Positions 11,103 through 20,181 of a stretch of 64,000 bases of DNA are shown one piece after another. Origin of the DNA: Betaproteobacteria bacterium (GTDB lineage: Bacteria > Pseudomonadota > Gammaproteobacteria > Burkholderiales > Rhodocyclaceae). The stretch is taken from positions 12,778 through 76,777 of the forward strand of contig JAHRYW010000002.1 in NCBI GenBank assembly GCA_020621865.1. The letters are read 5' to 3'. Position numbers and translations under genes: made by a program. Under the pieces are notes generated by a model that made no database searches, was not told the origin of the DNA, and was given only the letters and a program-made list of their open reading frames with translations. Positions within the stretch are counted from its first letter, which is position 1. Every line of letters begins with the position of its first letter.

Positions 11103-11175
11103 GGAGTTTCCTTATCGATAAGAGCCAACAAAATTCAAATTTATCGGAGATCAGGAGCTACCCGATCAGCCTGCA

Positions 11176-11204
11176 ATTATATCAATAATTTCCTGCTGTT
11201 GGTG
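11176..11204 (-). promoter_or_regulatory. Probable promoter of the small lipoprotein
   Basis: A perfect minus-strand -10 TATAAT lies at 11176-11181, about 75 nt upstream of the ATG at 11102, in an otherwise GC-rich region. The upstream -35 is poor, so only the -10 is firm. Confidence 0.35.
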
Positions 11205-11237
11205 CCAATTGCTGCATTGCGGAATGGCAGTTGGCTA

Positions 11238-11714
11238 TCAGAGTCCAAGCGTGCTCATGCCTATATCTTCGCCGCCTTCAGCCCATATTTCGCGAAAGCG
11301 GGTCAGATAAGGGCGCAGTTCGTCGGCTTCGTCGATCAACAATTTGCTGCGGGGTAGATCACGCTCAAATCGGATCAATGCATGCTTGTCGTCAACAATA
11401 AACATGTTGTCCCGCAAATGTGCCAGTTGAGCAGGAGTCTCCCGTGCCTTGGCGAGGTGGCTGTAGGCAGTCAGAAGCTGTTGAAGCTTCGGGTGCTGTT
11501 GTCGGGTGGGGGCCGCATTGCGCACGGCTATTCTCAGGGCGTCGTCGTGGCCGGTCTGCAGGATGCGCTTGAAGGAAAGCAGCCGGTTGGGGGATTCGAG
11601 TTTCAGGGCGACTAGATCTTCGTCATAGATGCAGATTGTCTGGCAGGCAATGGCCAGCAGACGGTCTACTGCCGTCTGGTAATCCGCCCACGAGGTAATT
11701 AGTTCCCGAGCCAT
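11238..11714 (-). CDS. Conserved hypothetical protein (possibly DUF7931 type)
   Basis: A 158-residue soluble protein without signal peptide or membrane segments. The pattern of an N-terminal helix (DYQTAVDRLLAIACQTICIYDEDL), a charged middle and FIVDDKHALIRFERD resembles a truncated phospholipase D-like fold of the kind annotated DUF7931 near rlmD in betaproteobacteria. I recall that association but cannot confirm it here. It is divergent from rlmD with 50 bp between starts. The function is unknown. Confidence 0.65.
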   Translation of the reverse strand: MARELITSWADYQTAVDRLLAIACQTICIYDEDLVALKLESPNRLLSFKRILQTGHDDALRIAVRNAAPTRQQHPKLQQLLTAYSHLAKARETPAQLAHLRDNMFIVDDKHALIRFERDLPRSKLLIDEADELRPYLTRFREIWAEGGEDIGMSTLGL

Positions 11715-11764
11715 GGTGTTTAGTGTAACCGATTGATAGAATTCGCGCTTTTTCGGAGTTGATC

Positions 11765-13063
11765 GTGCCGATCGGGATTGTCGAATCGCTGGACCACGAG
11801 GCGCGTGGGATTGTCCGCCAGGATGGCAAGGCCATTTTTGTCGACGGCGCCCTACCCGGTGAAACGGTCGATTACGCCAGCTTTCGGCGAAAGCCGAATT
11901 ACGAATTGGCCCATCTGGTCAGTGTTCTGAAGCCTTCGAATGCTCGCCTTGAACCGCGCTGTCCCCATTTCGGCATTTGTGGTGGTTGTGCAATGCAGCA
12001 CATGGATCCCTCTGCTCAACTCGCAACCAAGCAGCGCGTTCTTGAAGACAGTCTCTGGCATATTGGCCGGGTTCGTCCGGAAACCATTCTGCCGCCGATA
12101 CAGGGAGAGGTCTGGGGGTATCGTCACCGGGCGCGTCTGGCGGTGCATAAGGTGGTCAAGAAAGGCAATGTGTTGGTCGGTTTTCATGAAAAGCGCAGTA
12201 GCTACATTGCCGACATGCAAAGCTGTGCAATCCTGCCGCCGCACCTTTCCGACCTTTTGTTGCCGATGCGGGAGTTGGTCGGAGCGCTGTCGATAGCCGA
12301 GCGCTTGCCGCAAATCGAGGTGGCGGTTGGTGAGCATTGCACGGCAATCGTATTTCGTATTCTGGCCCCGTTGACCTTAGCGGACGAGAAGTTGCTGCGA
12401 GCTTTCGCAGATCGCCACGATGTGGTGATCTACTTGCAGCCGAAGGGGCCGGACACGGCTTATCGCTTTTACCCTGTTCCCGGTCCGCGGCTCTCATACA
12501 CACTGCCAGAGTTCGCTCTTGAACTCGATTTCAGGCCGACTGACTTTACCCAGGTCAATCACGCCGTGAATCGTGTCCTGGTACGCCGCGCCTTGCGCTT
12601 GTTGGATCCGCAACCAGGCGAGCGTGTTGCAGACATGTTCTGCGGGCTTGGGAATTTCACCCTGCCGATTGCCCGCTCCGGGGCAAGAGTCGTCGGCATT
12701 GAGGGCAGCCAGGGTTTGGTGCGGCGGGGTCGGGAAAGCGCCGAAGCCAACGGGTTGGCTGCTCAGGTCGATTTTGCCGTGGCGAACCTGTTTGAGTGCA
12801 CCGAGGCATCACTGTTGGCGCTCGGGCACTTCGACAAGATGCTGATCGATCCGCCTCGCGAGGGGGCGGTCGAGTTGGTAAAAGCGCTGACGGGGGATAT
12901 GCCGAGGCGAATCGTTTATGTGTCTTGCAATCCTGCGACGCTGGCCCGTGACGCAGCGGTATTGGTCAGTGCCAAAGGTTATCGCTTTGTTTCAGCGGGA
13001 GCGGTCAATATGTTTCCTCAGACCGCGCATGTCGAGTCGATTGCGGTATTTGAGCGCACCTAG
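11765..13063 (+). CDS. rlmD: 23S rRNA (uracil-1939-C5)-methyltransferase
   Basis: A 432-residue SAM-dependent RNA methyltransferase. An N-terminal TRAM domain (about residues 1-60) is followed by the 4Fe-4S ligand pattern [10 protein letters not shown] plus a later Cys in MQSCAILPP. The SAM domain has [12 protein letters not shown] and the catalytic nucleophile motif [10 protein letters not shown]. The track begins at a TTG (11759) that abuts the GGAG; the GTG at 11765 sits six bases after that ribosome binding site and is preferred. RumA/RlmD and RlmCD-like enzymes are close, but the Fe-S ligands and length favour RlmD. Confidence 0.92.
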   Translation: MPIGIVESLDHEARGIVRQDGKAIFVDGALPGETVDYASFRRKPNYELAHLVSVLKPSNARLEPRCPHFGICGGCAMQHMDPSAQLATKQRVLEDSLWHIGRVRPETILPPIQGEVWGYRHRARLAVHKVVKKGNVLVGFHEKRSSYIADMQSCAILPPHLSDLLLPMRELVGALSIAERLPQIEVAVGEHCTAIVFRILAPLTLADEKLLRAFADRHDVVIYLQPKGPDTAYRFYPVPGPRLSYTLPEFALELDFRPTDFTQVNHAVNRVLVRRALRLLDPQPGERVADMFCGLGNFTLPIARSGARVVGIEGSQGLVRRGRESAEANGLAAQVDFAVANLFECTEASLLALGHFDKMLIDPPREGAVELVKALTGDMPRRIVYVSCNPATLARDAAVLVSAKGYRFVSAGAVNMFPQTAHVESIAVFERT

Positions 13064-13080
13064 AAACCGGGCAAGTGAAC

Positions 13081-13113
13081 AAAAAAAGGCGGCCACGCAG
13101 GGCCGCCTTTTTT
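13081..13113. terminator. Intrinsic terminator between rlmD and the BI-1 family gene
   Basis: The stem AAAGGCGGCC/GGCCGCCTTT around a six-base loop has an A-run on one side and a T-run on the other, so it can act in both directions between convergent genes. Confidence 0.85.
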
Positions 13114-13129
13114 GTTTTGCGGGTTTGTC

Positions 13130-13822
13130 TCAGTCGCGCTCGCCGGTAAAAGCCATGATTAGCTGCAGCAGGCTAACGAACACGTTGTAGATGTCCAGGT
13201 AAACCGCGAGGGTGGCGCTGACATAATTGGTCTCGCCGCCTTGAACGATACGGCTGATGTCGTACAGGATGTAGGCCGAGAAGATGCCGACGACGGCAAC
13301 GGCGATGGTCAGCGAGAGCGCCGGAATCTGGAAGAAGATGTTGGCTACGGCCGCCAGCAGAACGACGATCATGCCGACAAACAGGAACTTGCCCATGCCG
13401 GTAAAGTCACGCTTGCTGACCGCAGCGATGCTCGACAGCGTGAACAAGATGGCGCCAGTACCGCCAGCAGCAAGGGCGATCATCGAACCACCGTTCGAAA
13501 AGCCAAGGGCGACCTGCAGGATGCGTGAAAGCATCAAGCCCATGAAAAAGGTGAAGCCAAGAAGAAGGGCAACGCCAAGTCCGCTGTCCTTGTTTTTTTC
13601 AATACCCCACATAAAGCCCCAGGCAATGCCGAGAAATAGCATGAACGCCATCATGGGGCTGCCGGTGAGGAAGCTGAAGCCCATCTGGATACCGAGCAGC
13701 GCACCTAGTACTGTCGGCACCATGGAGAGGCCGAGCAGCATGTAAGTATTGCGCAGAACCCGGTTTTGCTGAATTGCAAGCCCGGTGGCGTTCTGATTGG
13801 CAATCTCGAAATTGGTGTTCAT
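13130..13822 (-). CDS. Bax inhibitor-1/YccA family membrane protein
   Basis: A 230-residue inner-membrane protein with about seven hydrophobic segments, for example NTYMLLGLSMVPTVLGALLG and ILYDISRIVQGG near the end. The DISRI region is characteristic of the BI-1/YccA/YbhL family, where conserved acidic residues gate Ca2+ or proton leak in characterised members; in bacteria YccA modulates FtsH. The track extends ten residues upstream, but MNTNFEIAN at 13822 has an AAGGA 11 bases before it. It is convergent with rlmD. Confidence 0.85.
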   Translation of the reverse strand: MNTNFEIANQNATGLAIQQNRVLRNTYMLLGLSMVPTVLGALLGIQMGFSFLTGSPMMAFMLFLGIAWGFMWGIEKNKDSGLGVALLLGFTFFMGLMLSRILQVALGFSNGGSMIALAAGGTGAILFTLSSIAAVSKRDFTGMGKFLFVGMIVVLLAAVANIFFQIPALSLTIAVAVVGIFSAYILYDISRIVQGGETNYVSATLAVYLDIYNVFVSLLQLIMAFTGERD

Positions 13823-13956
13823 GCAGGAAGATTCCTTCGGTGTTTTCGACAACTGCTAAGACTAGCGGAGCACGCGAGAAGTTTCAATGCCGCGCTTGCA
13901 ACTAGCCAAAGAGCCGCGAGCCTTGTGCCCTATGTTATGATGCGCGCCGCATCCAA

Positions 13957-14044
<88 letters not shown>

Positions 14045-14114
14045 GAATTTCTCCAGTTGGAATACGTATGGCCTTGTCGGATTTCGCCATTGTGTCTGCG
14101 CCTACTGCGCAGAC

Positions 14115-15548
14115 TTACGGCTTAATGATCAACGCGAGTTGCTTGGTCAGGAAACTGAAGCCGATAATTTCGTAATGCCAGCCGAACTGTTCGGCGGCCT
14201 CGTGGAAAGCCTTGAATTCGTCGTCCCGCCATGTCGGATAGCCGATGAATTCGTCAAAGAGCATTACCGTTCCGGGTACTACCTGTGGGCCGAGCAGGTC
14301 GAAAATGGTTTTGGTCGAACTGTAGAGGTCGCAGTCGATATTAATGAAGCGGATCGGCCCCTTTTCGTTTTTCCGGAATTCGGGGATCGAATTTTCAAAC
14401 CAGCCGCGATGCAGTCTGACGTTCTCGGGAACCTCCGGCAATTGACCGAAGGCGCTGTAGATGCTCTTGTCTTCGTTGCCCCAGTCTTCGGGCAGCCCCT
14501 CGAAACTGTCGAAGCCGTGGACCGTCTGATCGGTCAACGCGGCAATCAGACGGATCGATTTTCCGTTGAAAACGCCGAATTCGAGGATCAATCCATCCAG
14601 CCTTGCCTTTTCCATGGCTAGGGTCATGATCCTGAGACCGCTACCTATCATCGGCGGGAGGATCGGACTGGCGCTTTTGAGGTAATCCCATGAGTCGATT
14701 TCTGCCTTGACCGCAGCCTTGTCGCGCAAGGTGTCAAGAATGCGGTCGCCTTCGGCGGTATTGCCAATGCAATGATGTACGGCGCCCAGAAAGAAACGGT
14801 AGCTCAAACTGTTCGGCGCAATATCGGCTGCCGCTGTCAGGCAGCGTAGCGCGTCCTGAGGCTCGCCCCGGTCGAGATGGAGGCCATGGAGGTTGAACAG
14901 AGGCTCGGGAAAGCTGGCGTCAATCTCATGAGCCTTCTGGTAATGCAGCATCGCCTGTTCAAGTTCGCCCATTTCATTGAGCGCCGCACCGAGACTGTTC
15001 CAGGCCGTGGCGTAGTCGGGCCGAAGTTTGACGGCATGTTCGAAACAGCTGCGCGCCTTTTCCGGCTGAAGTCTCTGCAGGTACAGGGTGCCGAGGTTGT
15101 AATGTATCGCCGCAGTGTTTGGCGAGAGCCTAAGGGCCGCCTGATAGTTGGCCAGTGCTTCCTGTTGTTTGCCTAGTTGCCCCATGACATTCGCGGCGTT
15201 GCACAGTGCGTCCACATTGGCCGGATCGATTTCCAGAGCTGCTTGGTAGCTGGCCAGCGCCGACTTCGGATCCCCCGCCAGGTTGTGGGTTCTGCCTAGC
15301 TGGATATGGATGTCTGCCTGCTTGGGGGCGTTTTGTAAGGCTGTTCCGAACAACTCGATCGCCTTGGCATAGGCCCCCTTGTCTTGGGCAATCAGGCCAC
15401 GTAGGTAGAAAGCTTGGGCGTTTTTGCGGTCGGTATTGCAGACAAAGGTATAGATTTCGTCGGCCAGATCGAGCTTGCCAGAGCGATGGTGCTCGACAGC
15501 TTGGCGAAGGAGTTGGTTGAGGCTCATGGTCAGCGCAGTTTCAGCCAT
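14115..15548 (-). CDS. TPR repeat protein fused to a TylF-like methyltransferase
   Basis: A 477-residue two-part protein. Residues about 8-280 form some seven TPR units (typical helix pairs such as DIHIQLGRTHNLAGDPKSALASYQAALEIDP). Residues about 300-477 match a TylF/macrocin-type O-methyltransferase: LILEFGVFNGKSIRLIAAL is the SAM loop, HGFDSFEGLPEDW follows, and the metal-binding acidic pair is FINIDCDLYSSTKTIFD, then LFDEFIGYPTW. The substrate is unknown; related domains methylate sugars or act in glycan clusters. The start is uncertain: ATG 15548 or the ATG at 15527 (MSLNQLL), neither with a strong ribosome binding site. Confidence 0.78.
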   Translation of the reverse strand: MAETALTMSLNQLLRQAVEHHRSGKLDLADEIYTFVCNTDRKNAQAFYLRGLIAQDKGAYAKAIELFGTALQNAPKQADIHIQLGRTHNLAGDPKSALASYQAALEIDPANVDALCNAANVMGQLGKQQEALANYQAALRLSPNTAAIHYNLGTLYLQRLQPEKARSCFEHAVKLRPDYATAWNSLGAALNEMGELEQAMLHYQKAHEIDASFPEPLFNLHGLHLDRGEPQDALRCLTAAADIAPNSLSYRFFLGAVHHCIGNTAEGDRILDTLRDKAAVKAEIDSWDYLKSASPILPPMIGSGLRIMTLAMEKARLDGLILEFGVFNGKSIRLIAALTDQTVHGFDSFEGLPEDWGNEDKSIYSAFGQLPEVPENVRLHRGWFENSIPEFRKNEKGPIRFINIDCDLYSSTKTIFDLLGPQVVPGTVMLFDEFIGYPTWRDDEFKAFHEAAEQFGWHYEIIGFSFLTKQLALIIKP

Positions 15549-15647
15549 ACGTCGAGACTATTTCGCAGTTGCCTGACGAATGGCAGGTGGAATCAGGGTG
15601 CCGGCATTATAAAGGTGAGGTGGTGCCAAACTTCGGAGTGGCTGCCC

Positions 15648-16796
15648 TCAAAGATCGAGGAAGTCGCCAACTTCCTGCGATCGCGCCATGGTGTCGGCGT
15701 AGCCGAGGTCGATCAGGGCGCGAGTGTAGGGTTTCTCAAACAGCAAATAGCTGGTCAGCGTACCGTTGCGGCGGTTCATCCCCCCTATGCCGCCGAGCAT
15801 CATTTTCATGGCCCAGGGCAGGGATTTTGCGTGCTCGGCAGCGATGCGCTCGAGGCGTTCAGAGGGGGAGATGATCAGCGTGTGGATGGGGCGGAGCGGG
15901 ATGTCGCTGTTGTCGCGAATGTTCGGTGGGATGGCCGACAGGGTGCGATTGATGCGTTGCATGCGTTCAATGTCGACGGCCAGGCTGTCCAGAAAGATGC
16001 TGGAAAGAGCGTGGCCGGCGATCTGGGCGAGCGAGGGGTGGCCGTCTACGCGTCGGCGTTCCTGGTGCTCGTTTTTCCGCCCCGCGCCGACGATCAGCAC
16101 GCGCTCGGCGCCCAGGTGTATGGCCGGGGAGATCGGTGCCAGTTGGCGCATCGATCCATCGCCGAAATATTCGCGGTGTATCTTGGTCGCCGGGAAGATA
16201 AAGGGAATGGCGCTGGAGGCGAGCAGATGGTCGACGCCGATATCGGAGCGGATGCCGATGCGCTGGACGCGGCGCCAGGGCTGTGCCGATGGATGTCCCT
16301 GGAAGAAATTGATGTTGTCGCCTGATTCGTAGCCGGAGGCGGAAACGCTCAGTGCATGCAGGGCACCTTTGGCGATTGAGCGCTCGATACCGCGAAAGTC
16401 GAGGTGGCGGGTCAGTAATTCTCGCAACGGGGCGTTATCGAGGAGTGAGCGTGGCGGATTGCGGATCAGCCAACCCATGGTCATGGTGGTCAGCCAGTGG
16501 GCGCCGGAAATACCTATGCCGAGCGGGTCGGCGCGGTAGATGTCGCCAGCGTGCATGTTCCGCCAGAAACTGGCGAGAACCGAAACGGCCTTGCCGAAGT
16601 TGTCGGCCAGACAGGCGATGCTGGTGGCGTTGATGGCCCCGGCCGAAGTGCCGCAAAGGATGGGGAAGGGATTTTGCCGGCGGTTGTTGGATAGCTTGGC
16701 GACGGCGAGCAGGACGCCAACCTGATAGGCGGCCCGGGCGCCACCGCCGGTGAGGACGAGGGCCGTGTTCGGTATCGGGCGCGCCGGCTGGCTCAT
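15648..16796 (-). CDS. Patatin-like phospholipase family protein
   Basis: A 382-residue serine lipid acyl hydrolase of the RssA/patatin type. The oxyanion hole GGGARAAYQVG is near residues 17-27, the nucleophile motif GTSAG near 49-53, and the dyad Asp in FGDGSMRQLAP. No signal peptide is visible, so it probably acts at the cytoplasmic side of the membrane. The C-terminal third has no family I can name. It stands alone on the minus strand, with about 100 bp on either side. Confidence 0.85.
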   Translation of the reverse strand: MSQPARPIPNTALVLTGGGARAAYQVGVLLAVAKLSNNRRQNPFPILCGTSAGAINATSIACLADNFGKAVSVLASFWRNMHAGDIYRADPLGIGISGAHWLTTMTMGWLIRNPPRSLLDNAPLRELLTRHLDFRGIERSIAKGALHALSVSASGYESGDNINFFQGHPSAQPWRRVQRIGIRSDIGVDHLLASSAIPFIFPATKIHREYFGDGSMRQLAPISPAIHLGAERVLIVGAGRKNEHQERRRVDGHPSLAQIAGHALSSIFLDSLAVDIERMQRINRTLSAIPPNIRDNSDIPLRPIHTLIISPSERLERIAAEHAKSLPWAMKMMLGGIGGMNRRNGTLTSYLLFEKPYTRALIDLGYADTMARSQEVGDFLDL

Positions 16797-16928
16797 GGCT
16801 GTTCTGCCCGCAAACGGTGGCCGGACGGCGCTGTGTTGTTCGCGGTCTTGTTTTTCATCTCCCTCTCCTTGGGGCTTGGGGGCTGCCTTTGCCGTATGGA
16901 TGCAGTATAGGGGGAGATTTGGGGCGGC

Positions 16929-17381
16929 TCAATCCAGCTTGGTGCGTATCGCGTCGGCCCAGCAGTTGGGGGTTTCGTACAGCCTCACTTGTTCAAGGCT
17001 CAGGTGGTTGCCATAGGTGTCGCGATAGACCGCATCAAGGCGCTCGAAGGCGATTCGGGCGAGATTTTCGGCGGTTGGTACACGGTCGAGAAGGACTGTC
17101 TTGTGGCCGGGTAGCGACGCGAGGAAGTCGACAATCGCAGTGTCGCCGGCGAAGGCCAGGAAGGCGTGGTCCCATTCCTTGATCAGATGCGTGTTGGCAA
17201 GATCCTTGACCTGCGAGAAGTCCATGACCATGCCGTTGGCCGCATCGCCGGCCTTGTCGATGACACTGCCGGAGAGTGTGATTTCGATGGCGTAGCGATG
17301 CCCGTGCAGGTGGCGGCACTGGCTTTTGTGGTCCGGGATGCGGTGCCCGGCATCGAATTCGAGGCGGCGGGTAATCAACAT
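16929..17381 (-). CDS. queD: 6-carboxy-5,6,7,8-tetrahydropterin synthase
   Basis: A 150-residue member of the 6-pyruvoyl-tetrahydropterin synthase fold. Zinc ligands are visible in FDAGHRI and HLHGHRY, and the catalytic Cys is in SQCRHLHGH; this CxxxHGH pattern is typical of QueD, which makes the second intermediate of queuosine biosynthesis. Conserved MDFSQVK and EWDHAFL segments follow. The track uses a TTG at 17399; the ATG at 17381 (MLITRRLEFDAGHR) fits the family. It is divergent from the radical SAM gene (starts 44 bp apart), but that protein is not QueE by sequence. Confidence 0.92.
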   Translation of the reverse strand: MLITRRLEFDAGHRIPDHKSQCRHLHGHRYAIEITLSGSVIDKAGDAANGMVMDFSQVKDLANTHLIKEWDHAFLAFAGDTAIVDFLASLPGHKTVLLDRVPTAENLARIAFERLDAVYRDTYGNHLSLEQVRLYETPNCWADAIRTKLD

Positions 17382-17425
17382 GGGCGATTTGCTCGACAAG
17401 GCGGTCGCGGATTATACAATGCGCC

Positions 17426-18262
17426 ATGCTTACCACCGATGATCACCGCCGGGACAGTGCCGGTTTGCTCTACGTTTACCCCGTTGTATCGCGGCGCGCC
17501 GGCGGGGTTTCGATCGGCATCAACCTCAATCCCAACAATGCCTGCAATTGGGCCTGCCTGTATTGTCAGGTTGAGAACTTGACGCGCGGCGGTCCGCCAC
17601 CGATTGATCTGGATCGCCTGGAAGGCGAGCTTGAATCTTTTTTGCGGGATGTGTTGACGGGCGATTTCATGCAGCGCGAGGTGCCTGTCGGTGCTCGACG
17701 GCTGATGGATGTGGCGTTTTCCGGGAATGGCGAGCCGACCAGTGCGGCTGAGTTTGCCGAAGCGGTGGATCGTGTCGGCAAGGTGCTGGAGCGCTTTGGG
17801 CAGATCGGGAAGCTGGTCGTCCGCCTGATTACGAATGGCAGTTTGATGCATCGCCCCGAGGTTCAGCAAGGGGTTCTCCAACTGGCCAAACTAGGTGGCG
17901 AAGTCTGGTTCAAAGTTGATCGGGCGCTGCCGGAGGAGATTAGCGAGATTAACGGTGTGCCGGGGGTTCCGAGCAAGGTGGCGAAAAACCTGGCGTTGTG
18001 TGCGTCGTTGGCGCCGACCTGGATTCAGACCTGCTGGTTTGCGCTGGATGGTGCGGCGCCGTCGCTTGCATCGCAAATGGCCTATTGCAACCTGGTTCGG
18101 CCGTTGGCCGGAAAACTGGCTGGCGTGCACCTCTATGGCCTAGCTCGGCCCTCGCTTCAGGCCGCGGCGGCCCGCCTCAGTGCGTTGCCGGTTGATGATT
18201 TGACGGTTTTTGCGAATTTGATAAAAAAAGAAACGGGCATTCAGGTACTAATTTCCCCGTAA
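17426..18262 (+). CDS. Radical SAM protein
   Basis: A 278-residue radical SAM enzyme with the cluster motif CNWACLYC (CxxxCxxC) near residues 38-45 after SIGINLNPNNA. A GGE-like SAM region appears as FSGNGEPTSAAEF. The flavour resembles stand-alone wyosine-like or MoaA-like radical SAM proteins often annotated as molybdenum cofactor-like. The substrate is unknown. It sits head to head with queD, so a tRNA or pterin link is possible but unproven. The last codons overlap its terminator. Confidence 0.82.
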   Translation: MLTTDDHRRDSAGLLYVYPVVSRRAGGVSIGINLNPNNACNWACLYCQVENLTRGGPPPIDLDRLEGELESFLRDVLTGDFMQREVPVGARRLMDVAFSGNGEPTSAAEFAEAVDRVGKVLERFGQIGKLVVRLITNGSLMHRPEVQQGVLQLAKLGGEVWFKVDRALPEEISEINGVPGVPSKVAKNLALCASLAPTWIQTCWFALDGAAPSLASQMAYCNLVRPLAGKLAGVHLYGLARPSLQAAAARLSALPVDDLTVFANLIKKETGIQVLISP

Positions 18263-18273
18263 TGCCCGTTTTT
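18230..18273 (+). terminator. Intrinsic terminator of the radical SAM gene
   Basis: The inverted repeat AAACGGGCATT/AATGCCCGTTTTT is separated by about 19 nt. The left arm lies inside the last codons of the gene and the right arm ends in a T-run. Confidence 0.7.
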
Positions 18274-18303
18274 CTACGGCTGATGCCCCCGTGAGGGCAA
18301 ACA

Positions 18304-18612
18304 TCAGGCCGCTTTTTTTGCGTGGCTGCGAGCCGACTTCTTCAGGGACTTGAACAGCTCAGGTTCCTGCGACTTCAGGTACTCGATCACTTCCCAATCG
18401 TCACGCTTGATGCTCTTGATATCGACCTGTTCGACATGCACCAGACGGAGCAGTTCACGTACCGGCTTTGGCATGTTGCGGCCGCTTTCGTAGCGGGAAC
18501 CGCCGCTCTGGGTGACGCCCAGGGTGGACCAGAATTGTTGCTGGTTGAGGCCGAGTTTGCGGCGGATTTCACGGGCGTCGATTTTTTCGATGGTCTTGAC
18601 GGTAGTCATCAT
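18304..18612 (-). CDS. Helix-turn-helix (XRE-like) transcriptional regulator
   Basis: A 102-residue small DNA-binding protein. The HTH is around residues 17-50 (REIRRKLGLNQQQFWSTLGVTQSGGSRYESGRNMP), the style of XRE or antitoxin-type regulators. A Lys-rich C-terminus follows. The start at 18612 (MMTTVKTIEK) has GGAG five bases upstream, so the longer track start at 18648 is rejected. The AT-rich upstream region carries three copies of TTACCYAAK, which I take as candidate operators. No toxin partner is adjacent. Confidence 0.8.
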   Translation of the reverse strand: MMTTVKTIEKIDAREIRRKLGLNQQQFWSTLGVTQSGGSRYESGRNMPKPVRELLRLVHVEQVDIKSIKRDDWEVIEYLKSQEPELFKSLKKSARSHAKKAA

Positions 18613-18640
18613 CCATTCTCCATACGCTAGTGTAATAGGC

Positions 18641-18761
18641 TTACCCAAGCATCCTAGCGATATATGACTTAGGTAATATTACGAAGTGTATATACGAATA
18701 TGACGTTTTGCAAGTGGCAATTTCATAAAATTTAATAAATACGGCGATAGGATTACCCAAT
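18641..18761. promoter_or_regulatory. Candidate operator cluster TTACCYAAK upstream of the HTH gene
   Basis: In an AT-rich 230-bp gap between the HTH gene and the CBS gene, TTACCCAAG (18641-18649), its inverted near-copy CTTAGGTAA (18668-18676) and TTACCCAAT (18753-18761) occur. The first two form an inverted pair. TAGG or a close variant precedes the two direct copies. This layout suits binding by the neighbouring HTH dimer. Confidence 0.4.
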
Positions 18762-18880
18762 TAGTATTTCTCTTTTGCGGTTTGACAACGTACTGAAGCC
18801 AGGGTGCCGTTATCCTTTCAGAATCATTACGGATGCACTAAGATCACCCGCATCAACCAACAGCATTTCGGGAGAGCACC

Positions 18881-19330
18881 ATGCAGGTCAGGGAAATTCT
18901 CAGGGTCAAGGGGGCGACGCTTTACACGGTGACGCCGCAGCAGTCACTGGCCTTCGCGGTCGAAACCATGGCTGATCTCGATGTCGGTTCGCTGGTGGTC
19001 ATGGATGGCGGCAAGATGGCAGGCATGCTGACATTTCGCGAAGTGCTCAAGGCGCTAAAGGGTGGTGTTGCTGCCCAGAGCGAACTCAAGGTCGGCGACG
19101 TAATGGTCAGGGATCCGGTGACGGCGGATTCTGAGATGGAGGCCAACGACCTGCGTCGCTTGATGATCGACAGGCATTGTCGTTACCTGCCCGTGGTCGA
19201 TGACGGTACGCTGATGGGCGTGATTTCGTTTCTCGACGTCGCCAAGGCGGTGTTGGAAGAGCAGAGCTTCGAGAACAAGATGCTCAAGAGCTATATCAAG
19301 AACTGGCCTGGCGACGCGCCGGCTGCCTGA
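18881..19330 (+). CDS. CBS domain protein
   Basis: A 149-residue protein made of two CBS motifs (about residues 5-60 and 72-130), a Bateman module that binds adenosyl ligands such as AMP, ATP or SAM. No attached enzyme or channel domain is present, so it is a stand-alone regulator. GGGAGAG lies before the ATG. It is transcribed alone, followed by a good terminator. Function beyond ligand sensing cannot be read from sequence. Confidence 0.88.
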   Translation: MQVREILRVKGATLYTVTPQQSLAFAVETMADLDVGSLVVMDGGKMAGMLTFREVLKALKGGVAAQSELKVGDVMVRDPVTADSEMEANDLRRLMIDRHCRYLPVVDDGTLMGVISFLDVAKAVLEEQSFENKMLKSYIKNWPGDAPAA

Positions 19331-19349
19331 GCGCTTTGCGCTTGAGATG

Positions 19350-19379
19350 AAAAAAGGGCGATTTCGATCGCCCTTTTTT
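19350..19379. terminator. Intrinsic terminator between the CBS gene and the Dnr-like regulator
   Basis: The stem AAAAAAGGGCG/CGCCCTTTTTT around ATTTCGAT lies between the convergent genes and is symmetrical enough to work in both directions. Confidence 0.85.
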
Positions 19380-19410
19380 GTTGGCCCTCCGGTCGTACGG
19401 CCGGTGGGGT

Positions 19411-20145
19411 CTAGCCTTCGTGCTTGCGTAGCCTTGTTGCGCTGGGGATGTGAATCTTGCGGCCTTCGACGACGATCAGGCCGAGTTCGGTCAGTTCGTG
19501 CAGGATGCGCGAAAAGTGCTCCTGGGTCAGGTTCAGGCGCGAGGCGATGACGCCCTTGTTGGTCGGCAGGGTGACCGAGACGTTGATGCCCTCGTGGTCA
19601 GCTTCCGGGAGTTCGCGCAGCAGGTAGCCGATGATGCGCTGCTTGCCGGAGTGCAGCGAGTAGGATTCGACGTCGTTCATTAGCTGATGCAGGCGCATGG
19701 CCATGCCGGCCAGCATCTTGCGGCACAGGTTGTGATCACGCTGTAGTTCCTCGAAGACCGCGGCCTTGGAGATGTGCAGCAACAACGAGTCGGTCAGCGC
19801 CTGGGCAAAGACGATGTATGGCTTTTCCATGAACATCACGGCTTCACCGAAACTCTGGCCCTGGCTGATGATCTCGACGACCTTCTCGCTGCCTTGCGAG
19901 GAGGTGAAGGCCAGCTTGATCTGCCCATAGACCAACAGGTGGAAGCCATTGCAGGGGTCGCCCTTGTGAAACAGGATTTCGCCCTTGGTAGCATGGATCT
20001 CACGCGTTCCCTTGGCAATCCGGGTGATTTCCTCCGGGGCCAAACCATTGAACAGGGGAATGTGGGTAAGGAGCGCTTCGATGTTGATCGGGTGATTGCC
20101 TTGCATGGTCCGTGGTGCCTGAACGAAGTGCGCCGATGTTGGCAT
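19411..20145 (-). CDS. Crp/Fnr family regulator, Dnr-like (probable NO-responsive)
   Basis: A 244-residue Crp/Fnr protein: effector-binding jelly roll at about residues 35-145 and a C-terminal winged HTH (KGVIASRLNLTQEHFSRILHELTELGLI) at about 185-225. It lacks the N-terminal Cys cluster of oxygen-sensing Fnr; the only Cys residues are scattered (DPCNGF, HNLCRK). That and its place beside norD fit the Dnr/NnrR group, which activates nor and nir genes in response to nitric oxide. Start at 20145 or the ATG at 20106 (MQGNHPIN). It is separated from norD by 36 bp. Confidence 0.85.
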   Translation of the reverse strand: MPTSAHFVQAPRTMQGNHPINIEALLTHIPLFNGLAPEEITRIAKGTREIHATKGEILFHKGDPCNGFHLLVYGQIKLAFTSSQGSEKVVEIISQGQSFGEAVMFMEKPYIVFAQALTDSLLLHISKAAVFEELQRDHNLCRKMLAGMAMRLHQLMNDVESYSLHSGKQRIIGYLLRELPEADHEGINVSVTLPTNKGVIASRLNLTQEHFSRILHELTELGLIVVEGRKIHIPSATRLRKHEG

Positions 20146-20181
20146 TCGCCTAGTTCTTTGGCAATACCTCTTCAGAATTAT

